Shown here: positions 8,830 through 16,669 of the stretch, one piece after another
Position numbering within the stretch: the stretch's first letter is position 1
How the letters are laid out: each line of letters starts with the position of its first letter
Assembly: GCF_004798685.1 (NCBI RefSeq)
Contig: NZ_CP039291.1
Span: 434,001 to 498,000, forward strand
Source of the DNA: Cellulomonas shaoxiangyii
Lineage (GTDB): Bacteria; Actinomycetota; Actinomycetes; Actinomycetales; Cellulomonadaceae
Length of the DNA stretch: 64,000 nucleotides
Direction of reading: 5' to 3'
Notes under the pieces: model-generated
Told to the model about the DNA's origin: nothing
Seen by the model: the letters and a program-made list of their open reading frames with translations, nothing else
Database searches by the model: none
Made by a program: the position numbers and the translations under genes

Positions 8830-9575
8830 CGGCACGTCAGGTCAGGGTCCTGTCCGTCGCGCTCGCGGCGGTCGTCGCCGTGGCCGTCGCCGGACTCGTG
8901 GCCGCGCTCGTCGTCCTGCCGGCGGTGAACCGGGCGGACCCGCCGCCGCCCGTGCGTCCGGTCGTCGAGGCGTACCTCGCGGCCGTGGCCGACGGGGACG
9001 CCACGGCCGCGCTCGCGGTGTCGCGCGCGGACCAGGAACGGTTCGACGGCGCGTCGACCGGGCTGCTCGGCGACGACGTGCTGCAGGGCGCGCGCGAGCG
9101 CATCACCGACCCGCGCGTGGAGGCCGAGGACGTCCGGGGGACCGGGGCCACCGTCGCGGTCGGCTACACGCTCGCGGGGGAGCGTCAGCAGGCCGACCTG
9201 CGGCTGCGGTACGACGAGGACGCGGCGGAGTGGCACGTCGTCGACGGGCTTCTCGGCACGGTGCGCGTCGAGGGGCTGGGCGGCGACACCGTGCCGGTCG
9301 AGGTGGCCGGCGTGACGCCGGACCCGGGTGCCGAGTGCACCGGGGAGTGCGCGGAGACCGCCACCTACACGCTGTTCGCCGCGGTGTACGACGTGCGAGC
9401 CGACCTGTCCGGGTTCGAGGTGCACCCGCGGAACACGGAACCCGCCGAGCAGCTCGTGACCGTGGGTCCCGGCACGACGCAGAGCGTGCGCTACCTCGCC
9501 GTGCCGCAGGGCGACGACTGGCCGGTCGTCAACGGCAACCCCACGGACCCGAGCCCGGACGCGACGGACGGCTGA
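8826..9575 (+). CDS. Membrane-anchored extracytoplasmic protein of WXG100 cluster
   Basis: A 249-residue protein with an uncleaved-looking N-terminal anchor (residues about 8-33, no lipobox cysteine), then a DUF4878/NTF2-like region beginning PVRPVVEAYLAAVADGDATAALAV, the usual start of extracytoplasmic NTF2-like domains in actinobacterial membrane proteins. A second part carries a CTGEC cysteine pair that could form a disulphide. The ATG at 8826 overlaps the previous gene by 4 bases. Last gene of the cluster; function unknown, possibly an immunity or surface component. Confidence 0.6.
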   Translation: MTARQVRVLSVALAAVVAVAVAGLVAALVVLPAVNRADPPPPVRPVVEAYLAAVADGDATAALAVSRADQERFDGASTGLLGDDVLQGARERITDPRVEAEDVRGTGATVAVGYTLAGERQQADLRLRYDEDAAEWHVVDGLLGTVRVEGLGGDTVPVEVAGVTPDPGAECTGECAETATYTLFAAVYDVRADLSGFEVHPRNTEPAEQLVTVGPGTTQSVRYLAVPQGDDWPVVNGNPTDPSPDATDG

Positions 9576-9620
9576 CCGCCGCCGTCCGCTCGCCGGGTTA
9601 CGCGTCGGTACGGTGGTCGC

Positions 9621-10085
9621 GTGAGCACGGAGGACGGGCCGGGGGCCGGGCGCGGACGCGTCGTCATGCAGGTGCGCTGGTCCGACGTCGACCTGTTCGG
9701 GCACGTCAACAACGCCGCGTTCCTGCGCTACCTGGACGACGCCCGGTTCACGCTGTTCCCCCGCATGGGCGTCGACGAGGCGGGGGCGATGACCGCGTCG
9801 CTGCTCGTCGTCGTCAAGCACGAGATCGACTACGTCGCGCCGCTGCGCTTCCGGCTGGCACCCGTCGTCGTCGAGGTGTGGGTGCCGCGGCTCGGGCGCT
9901 CGTCCGCGGACTTCGCCTACGAGGTGCTCGACGGGGACGGGCCGGACGCCGGCGTCGCGCTGCGCGCGCGCTCGCGGATGGTGCAGCTCGACCGCGCGAC
10001 GCACACGCCCCGGCCGTTCACCGACGAGGAGCGCGCGACGTTCGCCCGGTACCCCGGGCCGGAGCCGGTGCTGCGCGGCTGGTGA
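9621..10085 (+). CDS. Acyl-CoA thioesterase, hotdog fold (4HBT family)
   Basis: A 154-residue hotdog-fold protein. The 4-hydroxybenzoyl-CoA thioesterase signature is clear: VRWSDVDLFGHVNNAAFLRY with the catalytic aspartate and the HVNN motif, followed by a hydrophobic helix and four-stranded sheet (LVVVKHEIDYVAPLRF). Such enzymes hydrolyse acyl-CoA thioesters in the cytoplasm. GTG start at 9621. The gene is convergent with the purine operon on the other strand (stop to stop 3 bases) and has no clear functional link to either neighbour. Substrate chain length cannot be told. Confidence 0.88.
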   Translation: MSTEDGPGAGRGRVVMQVRWSDVDLFGHVNNAAFLRYLDDARFTLFPRMGVDEAGAMTASLLVVVKHEIDYVAPLRFRLAPVVVEVWVPRLGRSSADFAYEVLDGDGPDAGVALRARSRMVQLDRATHTPRPFTDEERATFARYPGPEPVLRGW

Positions 10086-10088
10086 CGC

Positions 10089-11357
10089 TCACGCGGAGGC
10101 GAGGTGCAGCACCGCCGCGGTGAACGCCTGCAGCCCGGCCGCGACGTCCGCCGCGGCGACGGACTCGTCCGGGTGGTGGCTGATCCCGTCGGGGTTGCGC
10201 AGGAACAGCATCCCCACGTCCGTGAGGCCACCGAGCGACATCCCGTCGTGCCCCGCGCGGCTGAACAGGTGCGGCGGGTCCACCCGGCCGGTCGTCGCGA
10301 CGCCCGCGGACAGCACGTCCCGCAGGCGGCCCGCGCACACGAGCGCCGGCGCCTCGTGCACGTCCCGGGCGTGCCAGGACAGGCCGCGGCGGCCGGCCAC
10401 GGCCTCCACGTCGGCCCGGATCGCCGCCCAGGCGGCGTCGCGGACGTCGTCGTGCTCGGCCCGCAGGTCGACCGTCAGGACCGCCTCGCCCGGCACGACG
10501 TTGACGGCCCCCGGGAACGCCTCGAGCCGCCCGACCGTGCCCACGACGTGGTGGCGCGCGCGGCACACGCGCTCGACCGCGAGCGCGACCTCCGCCGCGC
10601 CGAGGAGCGCGTCGCGGCGCCGGTCGTACGGTGTGCCGCCCGCGTGCCGTGCCTCGCCCCGCACGCGCAGCTCGTACCGGCGGGCGCTCGCGACCGACGT
10701 GACGACGCCGAGCGGCTCGCCGGCGTCGTCGAGCTCGGGGCCCTGCTCGATGTGCGCCTCGAGGTAGCCGACGAGCTGGTCCGGGCGGCGCGCCGCGGCG
10801 CCGACGCGCCCGGGGTCGAGGCCGAACGCGGCGAACGCGTCCCGCAGCGCCGTGCCGTCGCCGTCGCGCAGGTCCCACCAGGCCTCGTCCCACCGCCCGC
10901 CGAACGCCGCCGACCCGAGCAGCGCCGTGCCGAACCGGGCGCCCTCCTCGTCCCAGAAGCCGGCGACCTCGAGCGCGAACGGCAGCGGTGCGCGCCGGCC
11001 CCGCACGAGCCGCACGACCTCGAGCGCCATGAGCACGCCGAGCGTGCCGTCGTAGCGGCCGGCGTCCCGCACGGTGTCGAGGTGCGAGCCGAGGACGAGC
11101 GCCGGGGCGTCGGGATCCGGCGCGTCGAGGCGGCCGCAGAGGTTGCCCGCCTCGTCCTGCCACGCGTGCAGACCCGCCTCGCGCATCCACCCGGCGACGA
11201 CGCGGTTGACGCGGGCGTGCTCGGGCGAGAGGTACACGCGCTCGATCGCACCGGGTGTCGCCGAGTGCCGCGCCAGCGCGTCGCAGCGCGCCATGACCCG
11301 CGCGGCCGCCGCGTGCACGGCCTCCGCGGGCAGCACGGTCGGGTCGGGTGCCGGCAC
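10089..11357 (-). CDS. allC: Allantoate amidohydrolase (M20-type Zn hydrolase)
   Basis: A 422-residue M20-family amidohydrolase. Metal-binding motifs are all present: GSHLDTV, FWDEEGARFG, AHIEQGPEL and a late histidine in LFSRAGHDGMSL; PDGISHHPDE near the end is typical of the allantoate/ureidopropionase branch. The enzyme splits allantoate to ureidoglycine, CO2 and ammonia. It is the last gene of the purine-ring operon, its GTG start only 2 bases after the aminotransferase stop. N-carbamoyl-amino acid hydrolase activity is a sequence-level alternative, but the neighbours (allantoinase, ureidoglycine aminotransferase) favour allantoate. Confidence 0.85.
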   Translation of the reverse strand: MPAPDPTVLPAEAVHAAAARVMARCDALARHSATPGAIERVYLSPEHARVNRVVAGWMREAGLHAWQDEAGNLCGRLDAPDPDAPALVLGSHLDTVRDAGRYDGTLGVLMALEVVRLVRGRRAPLPFALEVAGFWDEEGARFGTALLGSAAFGGRWDEAWWDLRDGDGTALRDAFAAFGLDPGRVGAAARRPDQLVGYLEAHIEQGPELDDAGEPLGVVTSVASARRYELRVRGEARHAGGTPYDRRRDALLGAAEVALAVERVCRARHHVVGTVGRLEAFPGAVNVVPGEAVLTVDLRAEHDDVRDAAWAAIRADVEAVAGRRGLSWHARDVHEAPALVCAGRLRDVLSAGVATTGRVDPPHLFSRAGHDGMSLGGLTDVGMLFLRNPDGISHHPDESVAAADVAAGLQAFTAAVLHLASA

Positions 11358-11359
11358 GC

Positions 11360-12577
11360 TCAGCCCTCCGCCCAGGCGTCGGCGGCCGCGTCCACGCCGC
11401 CGGACGGCGGCACGGGCACGCCCGCCCGGCGCAGCACGTGCTCGAGCGCGGCGAGCGTCGTCAGCACCGTGTCGAGCCGCGCGTTGACGCCCATCGTGCC
11501 GATCCGCCACACGCGCCCGCGCAGCGGCCCGAACGACGTGCCGATCTCGATGCCGAAGTCGTGCAGCAGCGCGCCGCGCACGCCCTCGCCGTCGACGCCG
11601 TCGGGGATCACCGGCGCGACGACGTTGTGCATCCGGTGCCCGAGGTCGCCGAACACGCCCAGCCCCAGGCCCCGCACGCCCGCGAGCATCGCGCGGCCGG
11701 CGCGCGCGTGCCGGTCGACCACCTTCTGCCGGCCCTCGTCGAGCAGCACGCGGGCGCACTCGTGCGCGGCGTAGAGCATGCTCGTCGCCTCGGTGTGGTG
11801 GTTCAGGCGCCGCGGCCCCCAGTAGTCGAGGACCATCCCGAGGTCGAAGTAGTTGGAGCCGATCGGCTCGCCGACGTCCTCGTCGTCGTCCTCGCGGATG
11901 CCCGCCTCCACGCGCCGGCGGCCGCGCACGACCTCCACCGCGCGGTCCGAGAGCGTCAGCGGCGCGCTGCCCGGCGGGCCGGACAGGCACTTCTGCAGCC
12001 CGGCCGTCGCGGCGTCGAGTCCCCAGGCGTCGGCCTCGAACGGGTTGCCGCCGAGCGACGCGGTCGCGTCGGTGTAGAAGAGCGCACCGTGCCGCGCGCA
12101 CACGTCGCCGAGCTCGTCGAGCGGCTGGTTCATCGTCGTGGACGTGTCGCCCTGCACGACCGCGAGCAGGTGCGGGCGCACGCGTCGCACCGCCTCCTCG
12201 ACGACCGACGTCGGGAACACCTGCCCCCACGTCGTGCCGATCGTGTGCACCTCCGCGCCCGCGCGCTGCGCGATCTCCGCGAGCAGGTGCCCGAACCGCC
12301 CGAACACCGGCACCAGGACGCGCTGCCCCGGCCGGACGAGGGACACGAGCGCCGCCTCGATGCCCGCGCGCGACGTGCCGTCGACCAGCAGCGTCGCGTC
12401 GTTGCGGGTCGCGAACACCTCCCGGTACAGCGCCTGCGTCTGCGCCATGTACCCCGTCATCACCGGGTCGTACTGCCCGACCAGGGGCGTCGAGAGCGCC
12501 CGGAGCACGCGCGGGTCGGCGTTGACGGGCCCCGGGCCCATGAGCAGGCGGGCCGGTGGGTCGACCGGTGCGGTCAT
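11360..12577 (-). CDS. pucG: (S)-Ureidoglycine-glyoxylate aminotransferase
   Basis: A 405-residue PLP aminotransferase of class V. It opens with LLMGPGPVNADPRVLRALS and GQYDPVMTGY, has the conserved YTDATASLGGNPFE block, the PLP lysine in TAGLQKCLSGP, and NHHTEATSMLYAA, all characteristic of the PucG group rather than ordinary alanine-glyoxylate transaminases. PucG converts ureidoglycine plus glyoxylate to oxalurate (N-carbamoyl-2-oxoglycine) plus glycine. The ATG at 12577 overlaps the amidase stop by 4 bases and allantoate amidohydrolase follows 2 bases after its stop, so substrate producer and consumer are made together. Confidence 0.85.
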   Translation of the reverse strand: MTAPVDPPARLLMGPGPVNADPRVLRALSTPLVGQYDPVMTGYMAQTQALYREVFATRNDATLLVDGTSRAGIEAALVSLVRPGQRVLVPVFGRFGHLLAEIAQRAGAEVHTIGTTWGQVFPTSVVEEAVRRVRPHLLAVVQGDTSTTMNQPLDELGDVCARHGALFYTDATASLGGNPFEADAWGLDAATAGLQKCLSGPPGSAPLTLSDRAVEVVRGRRRVEAGIREDDDEDVGEPIGSNYFDLGMVLDYWGPRRLNHHTEATSMLYAAHECARVLLDEGRQKVVDRHARAGRAMLAGVRGLGLGVFGDLGHRMHNVVAPVIPDGVDGEGVRGALLHDFGIEIGTSFGPLRGRVWRIGTMGVNARLDTVLTTLAALEHVLRRAGVPVPPSGGVDAAADAWAEG

Positions 12578-14322
12578 CGGGGTCCTCCCGTGGTGGTGCG
12601 GTCGGCCGGCGCGGCCGCCGCCGTGGCGGCGGCGGCGGCTCGCGCGGGGACGGCTGTCGCGGCGGCGAGCCGGCGGCCCAGCGCGACGAGCGCGAGGTCG
12701 GTGCGCGGTGCGCCGACCAGGCAGACGCCGACGGGTGCGGGGCCGAGCGGCGACGGCACGGTGAGCAGCGGGACCGACAGCGCCGGGAGCCGGCCGACGG
12801 CGGCGGGCGCGGTCAGCCGCAGCGTGGCGGCGCGCACCGCGTCGAGCGCCGCCGGGTCGAGCGTGCGGGCGGGGGCCGGGCCCGGGGTCGTGGGCAGGAC
12901 GAGCACGGCGTCGGCCACCAGCGCACGGACCCGCGCGCGCAGGCCGTCCAGTCGCTCCCGCGCGGCGCGCTCCTGCGCGGGCGTGACCTGCGCCGCCGTC
13001 GCGAACCGCCCCGCCACGGCCGCTCCCAGCGCCCCGGGGTGCGCGCGCACCCACGCGCCGTGCAGCCGCCACGCCTCGGCCGCCTGCACCGTGCGGAAGT
13101 CGGCGGCCCACGCGTCGAGGGGTCCGAGCGACGCCTCCGCGAGCGTGCAGCCGGGCAGCGCGGCCGCGGCCGTCCGCAGCCACGCGCGGAACGCCTCCGC
13201 CGTGCCGGGGTCGCACGCCTCGACGGCCTCGACCGGCACGACGAGCCGCGTGCCCGCGCCGTCCGTGCTGCCGTCCGTGCTGCCGTCCCCCGGGGCCGCG
13301 TCGTCGCCGTCCGCGAGGCACCACCGCACCACGCGCTCGAGCGTCGCGCCATCCCGCGCCAGCCACCCGACCGTGTCGAACGACGGCGCCAGCGGCAGCA
13401 CGCCCTGGCGCGGCACCAGCCCGTGCGTCGTGCGCAGGCCCCAGAGCCCCTGATAGGACGCGGGCACGCGCAGCGACCCGGCCGTGTCGGTGCCGAGGCC
13501 CACGTCGGCCTGGCCGGTCGCGACCGCGCTCGCGGGCCCGCTCGTCGACCCGCCGGGCAGCGCGCCGGGCAGCGCACCGTTCGGCGGGGTGCCGTGGTGC
13601 GGGTTGTCGCCGGCGACGGAGTACGCGAGCTCGTCGGTGCGGGCGATGCCCCGCACGGACGCCCCGCCCTGCAGCAGGTCGAGCACCGCCGGCGCGTGGT
13701 GACGCTCGGGGGTCGCGCCGTCCAGCCACGTCGGGTTCCCCGCGCCGACGCGGTAGCCCTTGACCGCGACGACGTCCTTGACCGCGACCCGCAGCCCGCG
13801 CAACGGCCCGTCGTACGCGCCCTGGTACATCGGGTCGCCCACGGTGCGCCACACGGTCCGGTCGAAGGCGCGGGTGCGTCCCGTGACGTGCGCGGCGACG
13901 ACGCGCCACCGGTCGGGGTCGCGGCGCCACACCTGCGTCTGCAGCCCGCTGCCCCCGCCGTCGTAGGCGTGCACGCTCACGAGCAGCCAGCAGTCGTCGG
14001 CGAGCCGGCGCGCCTCGAGCCGCCGCGTGGTGCGCGGGGCGACGCCGCCGCGCGTACCGCGGAAGGCCCGGATCGCGTCGGCGCCGACGAGCAGGCCGGC
14101 GGCGTCGCCGCGCAGCGTGGTGGGCTCGTCGGCGAACGCGTCGTCGAGCGCGGGCAGGTCGTCGGCGGCGAGCGCCCGCTCGTAGTCGTCGAGGGCCGCG
14201 CGCAGGTCGGCGGGCAGGTCGGCGGGTGGGTCGGCCGGCACGTCGGCAGGCAGGTCGGCGGGCACCGCGCGTGCCGTCGCCGCGTCCGCGGGGACGCGGC
14301 CCGCAACCGGGTCGGGCGTCAC
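12574..14322 (-). CDS. Fusion: AtzH/HpxZ-like (DUF3225) domain plus AtzE/HpxY-like amidase
   Basis: A 582-residue two-domain protein. After an Ala/Pro/Asp-rich leader, residues about 35-150 form an NTF2-like AtzH-type domain (LDDYERALAADDLPALDDAF, then LLVSVHAYDGGG and VWRRDPDRWRVVAAHVTG). Residues about 165-580 are an amidase-signature domain: catalytic Lys in VAVKDVVAVKG, cis-Ser in GGSTSGPAS, nucleophile Ser in LGTDTAGSLRVPAS. In the Klebsiella oxalurate genes and the atrazine/cyanurate systems these two parts are separate proteins. Coupled by 4-base overlaps to allantoinase and PucG, its probable substrate is oxalurate or a related ureido acid; that is inference. GTG start at 14322 (GTGA overlap). 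Confidence 0.8.
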   Translation of the reverse strand: MTPDPVAGRVPADAATARAVPADLPADVPADPPADLPADLRAALDDYERALAADDLPALDDAFADEPTTLRGDAAGLLVGADAIRAFRGTRGGVAPRTTRRLEARRLADDCWLLVSVHAYDGGGSGLQTQVWRRDPDRWRVVAAHVTGRTRAFDRTVWRTVGDPMYQGAYDGPLRGLRVAVKDVVAVKGYRVGAGNPTWLDGATPERHHAPAVLDLLQGGASVRGIARTDELAYSVAGDNPHHGTPPNGALPGALPGGSTSGPASAVATGQADVGLGTDTAGSLRVPASYQGLWGLRTTHGLVPRQGVLPLAPSFDTVGWLARDGATLERVVRWCLADGDDAAPGDGSTDGSTDGAGTRLVVPVEAVEACDPGTAEAFRAWLRTAAAALPGCTLAEASLGPLDAWAADFRTVQAAEAWRLHGAWVRAHPGALGAAVAGRFATAAQVTPAQERAARERLDGLRARVRALVADAVLVLPTTPGPAPARTLDPAALDAVRAATLRLTAPAAVGRLPALSVPLLTVPSPLGPAPVGVCLVGAPRTDLALVALGRRLAAATAVPARAAAAATAAAAPADRTTTGGPR

Positions 14323-15785
14323 GCGGCGGGCCGGCCGTCGCCGGGGCGCGGCCGCGGCGCGGGGTCGGCGTCCGGGCCCCGGGCTGCGGTGGCGGCGGCG
14401 GGCGCGGGCACGAGCCGCCGGCCGTGGTCCGGCGCCACGACGGCACCCCGCGCGACGATGCGGTCGCCCCGCAGCCACACGGTGCGCACCGCGCCGGTGA
14501 GCGTCGTGCCGTCGTAGGGGCACACGGGGTGCCGGTGCTCCAGGCGGGTCGCGTCGACGTGCAGCGGGGCGTCGGGCGCGAACGCGAGCAGGTGCGCGGG
14601 CGCCCCGACCGCGATGCGGCCCGCGTCGGGCAGGCCCGCGACGCCCGCGGGGCCGGTGGTCAGCAGCGGCAGCAGCTGCGCGAGCGTGAGGCCCCGGGCG
14701 CGCGCGGCCGTCCACACCACCGGCAGCCCCAGCTGGAGCCCCGCGATGCCGCCCCACGAGCGGCCGAAGTCGCCGGCGTCCGGCGTCCCCGCCGGGGCGT
14801 CGGCGGGCACGCGCTTGAGCGCGGCGGGCGCGGGGGAGTGGTCCGACACGACGGCGTCGACCGTGCCGTCGGCGACGGCCTCCCACAGCAGGTCCTGGTT
14901 GGCGGCGTCCCGGATGGGCGGGCAGCACTTGAACTGCGTCGCGCCGTCCGGCACGTCCTCGGCCCGCAGCGCGAGGTAGTGCGGGCACGTCTCGACCGTC
15001 AGGGGCAGACCCTCGGCCTTGGCGGCGCGCACGAGCGGCAGGGTGCCCGCGTCGGACAGGTGCAGCACGTGCGCCCGCGCGCCGGTGCGGCGCACGCCCG
15101 CGACGACGCACGCGACGGCGGCGCGCTCGCCGGCGGGCGGACGGCTCGCGAGGAACGCCGCGTACGACGGGCCGAGCGCGCCGTCGGGGTGCGGTCCCGG
15201 GTGCACGTGCGCGGGGTCCTCGGCGTGCACGAGCAGGACGCTGCCGAGCGCGGCGACCTCGGTCAGCGCGGCCTCCAGCCCGGCCGGCGTCAGGTGGCCG
15301 AACTCCGGCACGCCGGACGGGACGAGGAACGCCTTGAACCCGCGCACGCCCGCCTCGTGCAGCGGCCGCAGGCGCCCGAGGTTCTCCGGCACGGCACCGC
15401 CCCAGAACGCGACGTCGACGCTCGTGCCGGACGCCGTGGCCGCGGCGAGCTTCGCGTCGAGCGCCTCGACGCTCGTCGTCGGCGGCACCGCGTTGAGCGG
15501 CATGTCGACGATGGTCGTCACGCCGCCCGCCGCCGCCGCACGCGTCGCCGAGGAGAACCCCTCCCACGCGGTGCGGCCCGGCTCGTTGACGTGCACGTGC
15601 GAGTCCACGAGCCCGGGCAGGAGCACCTCGTCGTCGGGCACGTCGCTCACCGCGGCGCCGTCGGGCACGGGGGCGTGCCAGGGGGCGAGCGCGGTCACCC
15701 GCCCCCCGGCCACGTGCACCTGGGCAGGCCGCAGCCCGCCGTCGAGCCACGTCCGCCGGGCACGGACGACTGCGGTGGGCTGCAC
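14319..15785 (-). CDS. allB: Allantoinase
   Basis: A 488-residue cyclic amidohydrolase. Metal ligands are visible in LPGLVDSHVHVNEPG, the carboxylated lysine in VRGFKAFLVPSG, histidines in LLVHAEDP and AHVLHLSDAG, and the late aspartate in VVSDHSPAP, matching allantoinase rather than dihydropyrimidinase. It hydrolyses allantoin to allantoate. Length is slightly above the usual 450 because of an Ala/Pro-rich C-terminal tail. GTG start at 15785; the downstream fused amidase overlaps by 4 bases and the racemase gene ends 64 bases upstream. Confidence 0.9.
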   Translation of the reverse strand: MQPTAVVRARRTWLDGGLRPAQVHVAGGRVTALAPWHAPVPDGAAVSDVPDDEVLLPGLVDSHVHVNEPGRTAWEGFSSATRAAAAGGVTTIVDMPLNAVPPTTSVEALDAKLAAATASGTSVDVAFWGGAVPENLGRLRPLHEAGVRGFKAFLVPSGVPEFGHLTPAGLEAALTEVAALGSVLLVHAEDPAHVHPGPHPDGALGPSYAAFLASRPPAGERAAVACVVAGVRRTGARAHVLHLSDAGTLPLVRAAKAEGLPLTVETCPHYLALRAEDVPDGATQFKCCPPIRDAANQDLLWEAVADGTVDAVVSDHSPAPAALKRVPADAPAGTPDAGDFGRSWGGIAGLQLGLPVVWTAARARGLTLAQLLPLLTTGPAGVAGLPDAGRIAVGAPAHLLAFAPDAPLHVDATRLEHRHPVCPYDGTTLTGAVRTVWLRGDRIVARGAVVAPDHGRRLVPAPAAATAARGPDADPAPRPRPGDGRPAA

Positions 15786-15849
15786 GGGGGCCTCCTCGGG
15801 ACGGGCGGGGCGCGGGCGCGGGACGGGCGGGGGACGGGCGGGCGACCGG

Positions 15850-16644
15850 TCAGAGGACGACGGCCGCCCGCGGCCGGGCGAGCGCGGGCAGCGCGGTGCC
15901 GGGGGCGATCGCGAACGGCGCGAGCAGCCCCGCCATCGCCTTGGGCGGCGGCGGGGCGTGCTCGCCGTGGCCGGCGGGCCGGGCGCCGATCGCGAGCAGC
16001 GACGCCGCGAACGTCGTCCCCGCGACGACCCCGTCGACGACCGGCACGCCGACCGCGGCCGCGATGTGCCCGGTGAACTCCGCCATGCCGGCGCACCCGA
16101 GCACGACCGCGTCGGCGTCGTCCTCGGCCACGGCGCGCACGCACGCCGCCGTGACCCGGGCGAGCGCGTCCGAGGCGGGGTCCTCGAGCGCGAGCACCGG
16201 CACCTCGCACGCGTGCACGCCGACGCAGGCGCCGGTCATGCCGTAGCGGGCGAGCAGCTCGTGCGCCCGGGGCACCGTGCGCGCGAGCGTCGTGACGACC
16301 GTGAACCGGCGGCCCACCATCGCGGCGGCGTGGAACGCGGCCTCGGCGAGACCGAGGACGGGCCCACGGGCGAGCTCGCGCGCCGCGTCCAGCCCGGGGT
16401 CGCCGAAGCACGCGAGCACGTACGCGTCCACGCCCTCCGCCTCGCCGAGGGCCACCTGCTCGAGCACCCCCGGCACGGCGAGCGCCTCCTCGTAGTGGCT
16501 CTCGATCGAGGCGGGGCCCATGGTGGGCTGCACGGCGTCGACGCGGACGCCGGGCAGGGTCGTCCCCGCCACCGCCCGGGCGGACCGGCCGACGAGGTCG
16601 GTCATCGCCCGGGTGGTGTTGGGGTTGATCACGCGCACGTGCAC
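15850..16644 (-). CDS. Hydantoin/allantoin racemase (Asp/Glu racemase superfamily)
   Basis: A 264-residue racemase opening with MHVRVINPNTTRAMT, the hydantoin-racemase start motif. The two catalytic cysteines are Cys79 (LACFGDPGLDA) and Cys184 (VLGCAGMAE), on symmetrical halves as expected for cofactor-independent racemases. Beside allantoinase it most likely interconverts (R)- and (S)-allantoin so that both enantiomers feed the pathway. Hydantoin racemase is the alternative, since the permease upstream could also carry hydantoins. The permease gene ends 25 bases upstream, so the two are probably co-transcribed. Confidence 0.82.
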   Translation of the reverse strand: MHVRVINPNTTRAMTDLVGRSARAVAGTTLPGVRVDAVQPTMGPASIESHYEEALAVPGVLEQVALGEAEGVDAYVLACFGDPGLDAARELARGPVLGLAEAAFHAAAMVGRRFTVVTTLARTVPRAHELLARYGMTGACVGVHACEVPVLALEDPASDALARVTAACVRAVAEDDADAVVLGCAGMAEFTGHIAAAVGVPVVDGVVAGTTFAASLLAIGARPAGHGEHAPPPPKAMAGLLAPFAIAPGTALPALARPRAAVVL

Positions 16645-16669
16645 GGTGCCGCTCCCGTCGTCCGGCGCG

